64,000 nt of DNA from positions 35,955-99,954 of the forward strand of contig NZ_JADEYP010000014.1 in NCBI RefSeq assembly GCF_020295405.1, in the 5' to 3' direction. Positions 19,197 through 28,915 of this stretch are shown here, one piece after another. Every line of letters begins with the position of its first letter. Position 1 is the first letter of the stretch. The DNA comes from Sphingobacterium bovistauri. GTDB taxonomy: Bacteria; Bacteroidota; Bacteroidia; Sphingobacteriales; Sphingobacteriaceae. Both the position numbers and the translations under genes were made by a program. The notes beneath the pieces are model-generated. The model made no database searches. It had not been told where the DNA came from and worked only from the letters and a program-made list of their open reading frames with translations.

Positions 19197-20114
19197 ATGA
19201 AAAAAATTGATGGCTTGTTAGCTGCTCCTTTTACTCCATTTGATGAATCTGGAAATCTTAATGTTGATATTATTCCATCATATTATCAATTATTAAAATC
19301 TAATGGTGTGACTGGCGCGTTTATATGTGGATCTACTGGTGAAGGTGTATCCTTAACATTTGATGAGAAGGTGACAGTTTTAAAGGCATGGGCTAATTTA
19401 ACTAAAGAAGATGCGGATTTTGCTTTGATGATGTTTTTGGGAGGAACCAATATCAAAGAATGTAAAGAGTTGGCTAAAATATCCGAAGAAGTAGGTGCGG
19501 ATGCTATATCTTTTACATCACCTTACTATTTCAAGCCTGCAAATGTCGTTCAATTGGCAAAATGTTGTGCAGAAATAGCCTCCGTTGCACCTAATACGTC
19601 ATTTTATTATTATCATATTCCGGTATTGACGGGTGGAAATTATGCGATGTACGATTTGTTGAAAGAGATCGATGGCAAGATACCTACATTCGAAGGTATA
19701 AAATATACACACGAAGATTTCATGGACTTTTTATCGTGTATGAACTTTGAGAATGGAAAATATAATATGTTGTGGGGTAGGGATGAAAATATGCTGTCAT
19801 CACTTGTGCTAGGTTGTACTGGAGCAGTCGGTAGTACGTACAATTACGCAGCACCTTTGTACCATGATTTAATGAAAGCGTATCAAGATGGTAATTTGTT
19901 GGAAGCAAATGCACTGCAACAAAAATCAATAGATATGATTCGTTTGTTAGGTAAATACGGAGGGATTGCTACGGGTAAAGCATACATGAAGTTAATTGGC
20001 GTTGATTGTGGTGAATTTAGATTACCTATTGCTAATATGAGTCGTGAATCATTTGAAAATTTCAAGACTGATGTAGCTGCTTTGAACTTCGAATCATTTA
20101 AATCTAAAATCTAA
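19197..20114 (+). CDS. nanA: N-acetylneuraminate lyase (DapA/NanA superfamily)
   Basis: Splits N-acetylneuraminate to N-acetylmannosamine and pyruvate. The 305-residue TIM barrel has the family carboxylate loop GSTGEGVSL, the catalytic Tyr in YYYHIPVLTG (about 137) and the Schiff-base Lys in GIKYTHED (about 168), nearly the E. coli NanA numbering (Tyr137, Lys165). I start at ATG 19197; the TTG at 19158 would add 13 residues of Lys-rich noise. Plain DapA is less likely given the surrounding sialidase, NanM and esterase. Its stop overlaps the NanM start by one base. Called NanL in some Bacteroidota. Confidence 0.9.
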   Translation: MKKIDGLLAAPFTPFDESGNLNVDIIPSYYQLLKSNGVTGAFICGSTGEGVSLTFDEKVTVLKAWANLTKEDADFALMMFLGGTNIKECKELAKISEEVGADAISFTSPYYFKPANVVQLAKCCAEIASVAPNTSFYYYHIPVLTGGNYAMYDLLKEIDGKIPTFEGIKYTHEDFMDFLSCMNFENGKYNMLWGRDENMLSSLVLGCTGAVGSTYNYAAPLYHDLMKAYQDGNLLEANALQQKSIDMIRLLGKYGGIATGKAYMKLIGVDCGEFRLPIANMSRESFENFKTDVAALNFESFKSKI

Positions 20115-21238
20115 TGAATCGTCTGGGTTGGATTCTTTGTTGTATAGTGGTGTCATCATGTAATATGAAGGATAGAAATTTGGAAATTGAGTGGAATGTT
20201 GCAGGTAAATTGCCTGAAGGAGCAGACAATGCTGCGCATATCGGAGTTGCAGGGGCAGTTACAGGTATCCTATCGGATATGTTGGTGGTAGCAGGTGGTG
20301 CTAATTTTCCCAAGGAAATGCCTTGGGATGGCGGCACAAAGGCTTATAGTAAAGAAGTATATCTGTACACAAAGGGACAAAATAATGAATTTATACTTTC
20401 CAATACACAGTCATTTGAAGATAGCGTAGCTTATGCTGCGAATGTTTCATTTGATAACTCAATTTATTCTATAGGTGGAGAAAGAAATGGAAAGGCAACA
20501 TCGGATGTCTACAGGTATTTTATTGAAAATAAATCGTTCAAACGTGTTCAGTTACCTTCTTTACCGCTGAGTTTGACAAATGGTGCTGCTGTGCAAGTGG
20601 GAGGGGATCTTTATTTCGTTGGTGGCGAAAATGCAGACTTAGTTTCTAATAAAATTTATAGACTACATCTTTCTGCGGGAGGGGGAGAGTGGGAAGAGTT
20701 TTTTGAAATGCCTAAACCTCTTACACATATGGTCGTTGCATCGGATGCAAAGGATAATATCTATATCATAGGTGGTCGTAAAAGAAATACGAATGCTAAG
20801 AGTGATATGTATAATGAAGTTTATTCCATAAATGTAGATTCAAAAAAAGTAGAACTTTTGGATACCTTACCAGAAGCTCTAGCAGCAGGAACAGGAGGCT
20901 ATGCAAATGGCAATCTGATTGTGATTGGAGGTGATAATGCCCAGACTTTTCACAGGGTGGAAGAGTTAATTGGCGCAATAAACTTAGAATCTGACGAAAG
21001 CAAAAAGGCTGAACTCATTACTAAAAAGAATGACATACAGCGTGCACATTCAGGCTTTTCTCCTAATGTATGGTATTACAATTTGGAAGAAAGGACTTGG
21101 AAAGCGTCAAATCAAATAAAAGGTGCTAGTCCTGTGACTACAACAGCAATTATCCATAAAAACTTAATAGTGATTCCAAGTGGTGAGGTGCGCGCAGGTG
21201 TACGGACGGATCAAATCTTGATGGGCAAGATAAAATAG
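20114..21238 (+). CDS. nanM: N-acetylneuraminate epimerase/mutarotase (NanM-like, kelch)
   Basis: A 374-residue Kelch-type beta-propeller lipoprotein (lipobox VSSC, Cys16). NanM speeds conversion of the alpha anomer released by sialidase to the beta anomer. Repeated blade patterns are seen: MLVVAGGANFP, IYSIGGERNG, LYFVGGENAD, IYIIGGRKRN and LIVIGGDNAQ. The order fits the 'cyclically-permuted mutarotase' form of Bacteroidota, shown by the first GGANFPKEMPWDGG blade. It shares one base with nanA upstream and lies 20 bp before the permease. Confidence 0.9.
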   Translation: MNRLGWILCCIVVSSCNMKDRNLEIEWNVAGKLPEGADNAAHIGVAGAVTGILSDMLVVAGGANFPKEMPWDGGTKAYSKEVYLYTKGQNNEFILSNTQSFEDSVAYAANVSFDNSIYSIGGERNGKATSDVYRYFIENKSFKRVQLPSLPLSLTNGAAVQVGGDLYFVGGENADLVSNKIYRLHLSAGGGEWEEFFEMPKPLTHMVVASDAKDNIYIIGGRKRNTNAKSDMYNEVYSINVDSKKVELLDTLPEALAAGTGGYANGNLIVIGGDNAQTFHRVEELIGAINLESDESKKAELITKKNDIQRAHSGFSPNVWYYNLEERTWKASNQIKGASPVTTTAIIHKNLIVIPSGEVRAGVRTDQILMGKIK

Positions 21239-21258
21239 AGTTGTATAAAACTGTAATT

Positions 21259-22485
21259 ATGAAAAATAGTAAAATATATCCTTGGGTAGTTGTTGGCCTA
21301 CTTTGGTTTGTCGCATTACTCAATTACATGGATAGACAAATTTTATCTACGATGCGACCAGCGATGGCGATGGATATTGTTTCATTGGAAAGTGCTGCCG
21401 TATTTGGTAATCTAATGGCTGTGTTTTTATGGATATATGGCTGTATGAGTCCAGTTGCTGGTGTATTGGCAGATAAGATTAATAGAAAATGGTTAATTAT
21501 CTCAAGTCTATTTGTTTGGTCGGGTGTCACACTTCTCATGGGGTACGCTACATCTTATGAACAATTATATGCACTACGTGCTGTGATGGGTGTGAGTGAA
21601 GCGATTTACATACCAGCGGGATTGTCGCTTATTGCAGATTATCACAGTGACAAATCAAGATCTTTAGCTGTAGGTATTCATATGACGGGCTTATATTTTG
21701 GACAAGCTTTGGGTGGATTCGGAGCTACAGTTGCATCGAGTTACTCTTGGCAAAATACATTTATTCTATTCGGATTAATAGGGATAGTGTATGCGTTAAT
21801 CTTGATTTTTACACTTTTTGAAACGGAATCACGTGTAAAACCAATTGAAGATGTAGGAGAAAAAACTTCTGTATTAAAGGGTATACCTATCTTATTTAGC
21901 AACATTGCTTTTTGGGTTATCCTCTTATACTTCGCTGTACCAAGTCTCCCAGGATGGGCTACTAAGAATTGGTTACCTACATTATTTGCGGACAATTTAA
22001 ATATCCCGATGGAGAAAGCTGGTCCCTTGTCGACTATAACCATTGCATTCTCATCTTTTATAGGTGTAATCTTTGGCGGTATACTATCCGATAAATGGGT
22101 GCAAAAAAATATTAGAGGCCGTATATACACCAGTGCGATAGGTTTGGCGCTAACTATTCCAGCAGTTTTTCTAATAGGCTATGGTACGACGATTTGGGCT
22201 ATTGTGGGAGCAGGATTAATGTTTGGATTTGGATTCGGCATGTTTGATGCCAACAATATGCCTATACTATGTCAATTTGTGTCTGCAAAATATCGTGCTA
22301 CCGCATATGGTATTATGAACATGGTTGGAGTATTTGCAGGGGCATATATAACCAATTTATTGGGTGCATCTGCAGATGAAGGCAGTCTCGGTTCTGATTT
22401 TGCGATGTTGGCTATCATTGTGTTGGTGGTTTTGATTATTCAATTGTCTGTTTTAAGACCTAAACATAATGAACAGCCTGTCTAA
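21259..22485 (+). CDS. nanT: MFS inner-membrane transporter, probable sialic-acid permease
   Basis: 408 residues with 12 predicted membrane helices. The first helix ends LLNYMDRQIL, the signature of the anion:cation symporter branch of the major facilitator superfamily; the 2-3 loop GVLADKINRKWLI is the MFS motif A. Position between NanM and the esterase predicts uptake of sialic acid from periplasm to cytoplasm (NanT role). I prefer ATG 21259 to the TTG at 21241. Its 3' end overlaps the esterase start by 17 bp, typical of translational coupling. Confidence 0.85.
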   Translation: MKNSKIYPWVVVGLLWFVALLNYMDRQILSTMRPAMAMDIVSLESAAVFGNLMAVFLWIYGCMSPVAGVLADKINRKWLIISSLFVWSGVTLLMGYATSYEQLYALRAVMGVSEAIYIPAGLSLIADYHSDKSRSLAVGIHMTGLYFGQALGGFGATVASSYSWQNTFILFGLIGIVYALILIFTLFETESRVKPIEDVGEKTSVLKGIPILFSNIAFWVILLYFAVPSLPGWATKNWLPTLFADNLNIPMEKAGPLSTITIAFSSFIGVIFGGILSDKWVQKNIRGRIYTSAIGLALTIPAVFLIGYGTTIWAIVGAGLMFGFGFGMFDANNMPILCQFVSAKYRATAYGIMNMVGVFAGAYITNLLGASADEGSLGSDFAMLAIIVLVVLIIQLSVLRPKHNEQPV

Positions 22486-24541
22486 AATTGTATTAATTAT
22501 AGTTAGCTTAATTGCTATTGCTTTTCAATCTTTTGCGCAGAAGAGGATAGCTTGTATTGGTGATTCTGTGACCGAAGGTTATGGAATTAGTGATTCCAGT
22601 CAAAGCTACCCTGCTCAATTGCAAAAGCTTTTAGGTACAGAATTTAAAATAGGTAATTTTGGGCATTCTGGCTCGACTCTCTTACGAAACGGGCATAATC
22701 CTTACCACAAAACCAAAGCATATAAAGAGGCTTTATTATTTAAACCTAATGCAATTGTAATCGCTTTAGGGCTGAATGATACGGATCCTAGAAATTGGCC
22801 AAACTTTAAAAATGAATTTTTAGGTGACTATAGCCAATTGATAAATGATTTCAAGAAAGTAAATCCAAAGGTTGAAGTATTCATCTGTACAATGACACCG
22901 ATCTTCAGTGGGCATAGAAGATTTTTATCTGGAACGCGTGAATGGTTTGACCAAATTCAATCTTTAATTCCAGAAATTGCAAAAGTACATGGAGCAACGG
23001 TAATTGATAATCATTCGATGCTGGCCCCACGTATTGATTTATTTGCTGATTATCTGCATCCAAATAGTAGAGGTGCAGAATTGATAGCTCATAATGTGGC
23101 AATATATTTAAAACCAATCGTACAACCTCTTTCTGTAGATGAGACCTTTGGAAATGATATGGTTTTACAGCGTGGAGTTACAAATAAATTAATGGGCAAA
23201 TCTTCATCAAATGAAAAGGTGTCTGTAGTATTCAAAAACAAAACTTATTCTACGACTGCAGCTCGAAATGGGAATTGGGAAATTGATATTCCTACGCAGG
23301 CTGCAGGAGGTCCATATCGTTTAGATATTTCTTCAAAAGACTCAAAAATAACTTTAACTAATGTATTGTTTGGTGATGTTTACTTGTCATCAGGTCAGTC
23401 CAATATGGCTTTTAAATTTCGTGATGCTTTAGATTCAGATTTGTTGTTAGATCAAGTTGATTCGTTTGATAAAATACGCGTTTTCAAGAATAAAAATTTA
23501 GCTGAAACTTCAAATGTACAATGGGATGAATCTACGTTGAATAAAGTAAATGAGTTGCAATATTTCTCTGGTAAATGGCAAAAAACAAGTAGAGAGACGA
23601 TTGCGGAATTTTCAGCTATAGCTTATATGACTGCTGTAGAACTTTACAAATCTCAACATGTTCCAATAGGTATTATTGATATTTCAGTAGGGGGTTCTAA
23701 TACTGAATCATGGATTTCAAGATACGTTTTGGAACATGATAATTTGCTGGCTACATACATTCATAATTGGAAATCTTCGGATTTCATACAAGACTTTTGT
23801 CGCGAACGCGGAACAAAAAATATTGAACTAGCAAAAGTAAAACATCAGCGTCATCCGTATGATCCAGCTTACAATTTTGAAGCGGGTATTTCCAAATGGA
23901 CAAATACAAAACTTAAGGGTGTACTGTGGTATCAAGGAGAGAGTAATGCGCACAATATTGAGCATCACGAATACCTTTTCAAGAAAATGATTATTTCTTG
24001 GCGTCAGGCTTTTAAGAATGAAAATTTACCCTTTTATTTTGTTCAATTATCTGGTATAAATAGACCTTCATGGGGAGATTTCAGAGATTCGCAGCGAAAA
24101 CTTTCGAATACAATTAAGAATACTTTCATGGCTGTTTCATCCGATGTTGGGCATCCTACAGATGTGCATCCGAAGGATAAATTTGTAATTGGTAAAAGAT
24201 TGGCAAATTTAATTAGACAGCACATGTATCATGAAGATTTGATGGCTGATTCGCCACAACCAGTATCTTATAAAAAAATAAATGGCGAAATAAGAGTTGA
24301 GTTTAGTCATTGTAAAGAACTAAAAATCAAAGATTCTCATTCAATAAAAGATTTGCAAGTCGTAACGACCAATGGTCAAATCTTGAAGAATATAGAAGCA
24401 AGAATTGATAAAAATTTATTAATCATACCTACCCAACAGGAAATTAGAAGTGTACAGTATGGCTATACACCATTTACGAATGGGAATTTAATAAGTGATA
24501 CAGATGTACCTGTATCCACATTTAACTTGAAAATAAATTAG
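22469..24541 (+). CDS. Two-domain sialate O-acetylesterase (SGNH/GDSL + SASA)
   Basis: A 690-residue secreted enzyme (signal peptide 1-23) with two different esterase domains. Domain 1 (about 25-215) is SGNH/GDSL: block I GDSVTEGYG (about 31), GLNDTDP and the DYLHPNSRG Asp/His block (about 193). Domain 2 (about 220-660) is the SASA sialate O-acetylesterase fold: SSGQSNMAF (about 306), GGSNTESWIS and WYQGESNA (about 486). It would remove O-acetyl groups that block sialidase or lyase. It stands 1 bp before the epimerase. Confidence 0.9.
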   Translation: MNSLSKIVLIIVSLIAIAFQSFAQKRIACIGDSVTEGYGISDSSQSYPAQLQKLLGTEFKIGNFGHSGSTLLRNGHNPYHKTKAYKEALLFKPNAIVIALGLNDTDPRNWPNFKNEFLGDYSQLINDFKKVNPKVEVFICTMTPIFSGHRRFLSGTREWFDQIQSLIPEIAKVHGATVIDNHSMLAPRIDLFADYLHPNSRGAELIAHNVAIYLKPIVQPLSVDETFGNDMVLQRGVTNKLMGKSSSNEKVSVVFKNKTYSTTAARNGNWEIDIPTQAAGGPYRLDISSKDSKITLTNVLFGDVYLSSGQSNMAFKFRDALDSDLLLDQVDSFDKIRVFKNKNLAETSNVQWDESTLNKVNELQYFSGKWQKTSRETIAEFSAIAYMTAVELYKSQHVPIGIIDISVGGSNTESWISRYVLEHDNLLATYIHNWKSSDFIQDFCRERGTKNIELAKVKHQRHPYDPAYNFEAGISKWTNTKLKGVLWYQGESNAHNIEHHEYLFKKMIISWRQAFKNENLPFYFVQLSGINRPSWGDFRDSQRKLSNTIKNTFMAVSSDVGHPTDVHPKDKFVIGKRLANLIRQHMYHEDLMADSPQPVSYKKINGEIRVEFSHCKELKIKDSHSIKDLQVVTTNGQILKNIEARIDKNLLIIPTQQEIRSVQYGYTPFTNGNLISDTDVPVSTFNLKIN

Positions 24542-24542
24542 C

Positions 24543-25787
24543 ATGAAATATACGGATGAACATTTACGGGATTTGGCAAAATTTTACCAAACCCATTTAT
24601 TAGAAGATACAGTCCCTTTTTGGTTTCCACGCTCCTATGATTTGGCGAATGGGGGCTATCTACTTATGCGTGACGCCGATGGGACTTTAATCGATACAGA
24701 CAAAGCTGTATGGATTCAAGGACGTGCATGTTGGTTGCTCTCGACATTATACAATACTATAGAGCCCAAAAAGGAATGGTTGGATGGTGCTAAACTTGGT
24801 TATGATTTTTTAAAAAATAAGTGTTTTGACGCTAAAGGTAAAATGTATTTCCATGTAGATCAAGAAGGAAATCCAATACGAATGCGTCGTTATTTCTTTT
24901 CAGAAACATTTGCTGTCATTGCATTCGCAGCATATGCTAAAGCATCGGGTGATGTGGAAGCTGGAAAGTTAGCTCGAGAAATTTTTGGAACTTGTTTAGA
25001 ATATCTATATGGTGAAAAAGAAGTAGAACCAAAATTTGAGTCAACTAGGCCATCTCAAGGAATTGGAATTCCGATGATCATGATGAATACAGCACAGCAA
25101 TTGAGAGAAACTATAGGTGATGAACGATGTGATGAAACCATTACTCATTGTATTAATATCATTGAAAAAAACTTTGTGAAGGATGATATTCGCTGCGTGA
25201 TGGAACAAGTAGCCTTAGATGGATCTATTATCGATCACATTGATGGTCGTACGCTGAACCCAGGGCATGCTATAGAGGGGGCATGGTTTATTCTTCACGA
25301 AGCAAACCACCGAGATAATGATCCTAAATTAATTGACCTAGGCTGCCGTATGTTAGATTATATGTGGGAAAGAGGCTGGGACAAGGAGCATGGAGGAATA
25401 TTGTATTTTAAAGATGTATATGATAAACCTGTACAAGAGTATTGGCAGGATATGAAATTTTGGTGGCCACAAAATGAAACCATTATTGCGACTTTGCTGG
25501 CTTTTGAATTGACAAAGAATGAAAAGTATGCTAGCATGCATGACAAAATTCATCAATATGCATATTCTCATTTTCATGATAAAGAAAATGGTGAGTGGTA
25601 TGGCTATTTGCATCGTGATGGTACCATTGCGCAAACTGCTAAAGGTAATTTATTTAAAGGACCATTTCACTTGCCTCGTCAAGAATGGTATTGTTATACT
25701 TTGTTAAAGAAATATTTAGATAATGGGAATAATAGTGAAGTCGGTAGTACTACTTGCGGTTTGGATATCCACTATAACTATAGCTAA
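24543..25787 (+). CDS. AGE-family N-acylglucosamine 2-epimerase
   Basis: 414 residues of the (alpha/alpha)6-barrel AGE family, which interconverts N-acetylmannosamine and N-acetylglucosamine. Visible motifs: WIQGRACWLLSTLYN (about 58), the RRYFFSETFA strand, GRTLNPGHAIEGAWF and WWPQNETI with catalytic His candidates. It acts after the lyase; Bacteroidota use it in place of the ManNAc kinase/NanE route. There is no signal peptide, so it is cytoplasmic. It overlaps the GH20 start by 65 bp. Confidence 0.88.
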   Translation: MKYTDEHLRDLAKFYQTHLLEDTVPFWFPRSYDLANGGYLLMRDADGTLIDTDKAVWIQGRACWLLSTLYNTIEPKKEWLDGAKLGYDFLKNKCFDAKGKMYFHVDQEGNPIRMRRYFFSETFAVIAFAAYAKASGDVEAGKLAREIFGTCLEYLYGEKEVEPKFESTRPSQGIGIPMIMMNTAQQLRETIGDERCDETITHCINIIEKNFVKDDIRCVMEQVALDGSIIDHIDGRTLNPGHAIEGAWFILHEANHRDNDPKLIDLGCRMLDYMWERGWDKEHGGILYFKDVYDKPVQEYWQDMKFWWPQNETIIATLLAFELTKNEKYASMHDKIHQYAYSHFHDKENGEWYGYLHRDGTIAQTAKGNLFKGPFHLPRQEWYCYTLLKKYLDNGNNSEVGSTTCGLDIHYNYS

Positions 25788-27678
25788 TGCGCAAAATAAT
25801 CTTATTCCAACACCCTCGCAATTGGTTCTGGGTAATGGTAATTTAGATTTAAGTCAGGGTATTTTTATTAAAATCACTAATAAATCGCTAAAGCATGAAT
25901 ACGGTTTGTTAACTGATATTTTCAAATCTTGGGGTGTTGGATCTGTTAAAGAAACACGAGCTAAGCTAATCCCGACAGTAATTTTAAGTGTTCAACCTAA
26001 TTTTCAAGGTAAAGATGAAGCTTACAATTTATTAATAAACAGTAATGAAATAAATATTACTGCACGAACTAATAAGGGCCTTTTTTACGGTCTTCAAACG
26101 CTAAAACAATTTACAGTAAAAGACAAACAGATTCAATATGCTAGTATTCAAGATGAGCCTGCGTTTTCCTGGCGCGCTTATCTTATCGATGTTGGACGTA
26201 ATTTTCAATCTGTCGATATGATCAAAGAGCAAATCGATGTCATGGCGCAATACAAATTGAATGTGTTGCATTTTCATTTCACAGAAGATATTGCATGGCG
26301 ATTGCAAAGTGATAAATATCCTGGATTGACAGATGCATCAGTAATGACGCGCTGGAAAGGAGATTATTATACAAAGAATGATTTGAAGGATTTAATCCAA
26401 TATTGTAAAGAGCGTCACATCACATTCTTGCCTGAGATTGATATGCCTGGGCATAGTGCTGCTTTCAAAAGGTTCTTTGGTGTAGATATGCAATCAGATT
26501 CTGGAATGATGTACATCAAAGAATTGTTATCGGAATTTAGACAAAATTTTCCTGAATTGGATATATTTCATATCGGTGGTGATGAAGTGAAAATCACTAA
26601 TAAAAACTTCATGCCAGAGATAACTAAATTTGTGGAAGGACTAGGCTACAAAAAAACAATTGGTTGGGATCCAGGTAGCAATTTGGAACCACAAACTATT
26701 CGCCAAATGTGGATGGGAGGACCTAAGTTGATAGAAGAAAAAGGGAATTTTGTTTACATAGAATCGAAACATCTGTACATCAATCATATGGATCCGTTGG
26801 AGACGGTAACGACACTTTTTCATCGTAAAATAGGTGAAGTGGATAATGAACATAAAAATTTGATAGGCGCTACATTGTGCTCATGGCCAGATAGAGCTGT
26901 AGGTAAGTCTATAGATATGTTTTCTCATAGCGCGATATATCCAGCAATACTGACTTTTGCCGAACGTATTTGGCAAGGTGGTGGGCGTGCAGGTTGGGTC
27001 GCGAATATCGTTTCGGAAGATGAAGAGAATTATAACGATTTTGTTGCCTTTGAGCAGCGACTTCTTAATCATAAGAAATTGTATTTTGCAGACAAGCCAT
27101 TTCCATATGTTTCACAATTGGGAACAAAATGGGAATTGATAGGTCCATTTGAAAATATGGGTGATGTAAATAAAAGTTTTGAAATCGAAAAAAATCCTTT
27201 TGCGCAGCTAGAGATTTCAAAAATTGTAGAAGGAGGAACCGTTGTTTTGAAGCATTGGTTTGGAGATATCATCGAGGGAGCAATAAAGAACCCAACAAAA
27301 AATACAACCTATTACGCGAGAACAAAGATATGGTCAGATACCGATGCGGTAAAACCGTTCTGGGTTGACTTTAATAATTTGTCCAGATCGTATTTGACAG
27401 ATACTCCAGAATTAGATACTTGGGATAACAAGGGCAGCCAAGCTTATGTGAATGGTGTCCGTATTGTACCCCCTAATTGGAAAAATGCAGGTCAACAAGG
27501 TCAATCACAAGTTCCTTTAGTAGACGAGGGTTACTCTTATCGAGCGCCTACCATGATTAAGCTCAAAAAGGGTTGGAACGAAGTGTTATTAAAACTTCCA
27601 GTAGCTGAATTTAGAGGTAGGACTTGGGAGAATCCATCGAAATGGATATTTACATTTGTGCCTGTTGCAGAGAATTGA
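25723..27678 (+). CDS. Secreted beta-N-acetylhexosaminidase (GH20)
   Basis: 651 residues. Signal peptide VVLLAVWISTITIANAQ, GH20b-like N-terminal domain (about 30-145), then the catalytic barrel starting SWRAYLIDVGRNFQ, with HFHFTEDIAWRLQ, EIDMPGHSAA and the Asp-Glu pair in HIGGDEV (about 282-288). It removes terminal GlcNAc/GalNAc, the sugars exposed after desialylation. The C-terminal 130 residues form an extra beta-rich region. The start is inside the epimerase coding end (65-bp overlap); GTG at 25735 is the other option and would leave a usable signal peptide. Confidence 0.9.
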   Translation: MGIIVKSVVLLAVWISTITIANAQNNLIPTPSQLVLGNGNLDLSQGIFIKITNKSLKHEYGLLTDIFKSWGVGSVKETRAKLIPTVILSVQPNFQGKDEAYNLLINSNEINITARTNKGLFYGLQTLKQFTVKDKQIQYASIQDEPAFSWRAYLIDVGRNFQSVDMIKEQIDVMAQYKLNVLHFHFTEDIAWRLQSDKYPGLTDASVMTRWKGDYYTKNDLKDLIQYCKERHITFLPEIDMPGHSAAFKRFFGVDMQSDSGMMYIKELLSEFRQNFPELDIFHIGGDEVKITNKNFMPEITKFVEGLGYKKTIGWDPGSNLEPQTIRQMWMGGPKLIEEKGNFVYIESKHLYINHMDPLETVTTLFHRKIGEVDNEHKNLIGATLCSWPDRAVGKSIDMFSHSAIYPAILTFAERIWQGGGRAGWVANIVSEDEENYNDFVAFEQRLLNHKKLYFADKPFPYVSQLGTKWELIGPFENMGDVNKSFEIEKNPFAQLEISKIVEGGTVVLKHWFGDIIEGAIKNPTKNTTYYARTKIWSDTDAVKPFWVDFNNLSRSYLTDTPELDTWDNKGSQAYVNGVRIVPPNWKNAGQQGQSQVPLVDEGYSYRAPTMIKLKKGWNEVLLKLPVAEFRGRTWENPSKWIFTFVPVAEN

Positions 27679-27708
27679 GAGAAATAAAATACAAATATTA
27701 TAAATACT

Positions 27709-28869
27709 ATGAAGAAACTATTTTTAAGCCTATGTGCAATTACTGCTTCTTTTGTCCTGATCGCTCAAGAAGTTACGGTATTCAAATCTGGGGAGGATGG
27801 ATATGCTAGTTATCGAATTCCAGCAATAGTAAAAGGTAAATCTGGGGATTTAATTGCTTTTTCAGAAGGTCGTGTAGATCATGCAGGTGATTTTGGAAAT
27901 GTAGACATCGTTTACAAAGTCAGTAAAGATGGTGGTAAGACTTGGGGAGCATTGCAAGTAGCTGTTGATTATGACAAATTACAAGCTGGTAATCCAGCGC
28001 CTGTTGTGGATTTGTTGGATCCGGCATATCCGCAGGGTAGACTATTTTTATTTTACAATACGGGAAATGACCATGAAGGGGATGTACGTAAAGGAAAAGG
28101 TTTACGTGAGGTTTGGTACATTGCATCTGTAGATGGTGGAAAGACGTGGTCAGAATCTGTAAATATTACGACGCAAGCACATCGACCAAAGCAACCACAA
28201 ATAAATCCAGCTTATAATTTTCAAGAAGATTGGCGGACTTATGCTAATACACCAGGTCATGGTTTTCAGTTTGTGTCTGGACCTAATAAAGGAAGAATTT
28301 ATATAGCAGGTAATCACAATGCAGGTGATCCTCAACCGAAGAATAAAGATTGGAATGCGCATGCATATTATTCTGACGATCATGGAAAGACATTTAAATT
28401 AAGTGAAAAAGTGCCTTATCCTGGAACAAATGAGTCTTTAGCGGCTCAAATTGGAGATAATTCGGTTTATATGACATCCAGAAACCAACAATTAACACCA
28501 AAGCAACGTGTAATCTCAGTTTCTCACGATGGCGGTCAGACCTGGGTATCATCAGCTCCAGATGCTAATCTTCCTGATCCAATTAATCAAGGCGCTGTTC
28601 TTTCTTGGAAAAAAGGTAAAAAGTTTGTTTTGGCACATATCAATGCGGCAGATCAAAATAAAAGAGATAATTTAACTCTTCGTTTATCCAAAGATCAAGG
28701 AAAGACCTGGTATTTTAATAAAGTAATAGCAAAAAGTCCTGAAGGCTACAAAGGTGGTGCTTGGTCAGCATACAGCGATATCGTATTGTTGAAGAAAAAC
28801 TCAATCGGTGTATTGTATGAGAAAGATGGGTATAATGAGATTGTATTTGTACCTATAGCGATTAAATAA
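27709..28869 (+). CDS. nanH: Exo-alpha-sialidase (GH33)
   Basis: 386 residues, signal peptide MKKLFLSLCAITASFVLIAQ. A six-bladed propeller sialidase: the arginine motif YRIPAIV (about 33-39) and five Asp-boxes, SKDGGKTW (~71), SVDGGKTW (~139), SDDHGKTF (~221), SHDGGQTW (~271) and SKDQGKTW (~326). Late motifs YSDIV and the Tyr in VLYEKDGYNEI fit the catalytic Tyr/Glu region. It frees terminal sialic acid from glycoconjugates for the rest of the operon. It is compact, without the N-terminal BNR-like carbohydrate module some Bacteroides sialidases carry. Confidence 0.93.
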   Translation: MKKLFLSLCAITASFVLIAQEVTVFKSGEDGYASYRIPAIVKGKSGDLIAFSEGRVDHAGDFGNVDIVYKVSKDGGKTWGALQVAVDYDKLQAGNPAPVVDLLDPAYPQGRLFLFYNTGNDHEGDVRKGKGLREVWYIASVDGGKTWSESVNITTQAHRPKQPQINPAYNFQEDWRTYANTPGHGFQFVSGPNKGRIYIAGNHNAGDPQPKNKDWNAHAYYSDDHGKTFKLSEKVPYPGTNESLAAQIGDNSVYMTSRNQQLTPKQRVISVSHDGGQTWVSSAPDANLPDPINQGAVLSWKKGKKFVLAHINAADQNKRDNLTLRLSKDQGKTWYFNKVIAKSPEGYKGGAWSAYSDIVLLKKNSIGVLYEKDGYNEIVFVPIAIK

Positions 28870-28915
28870 ATTGCATATATTTATATAAGAATCTATTACT
28901 TAATATAATTGTTTT

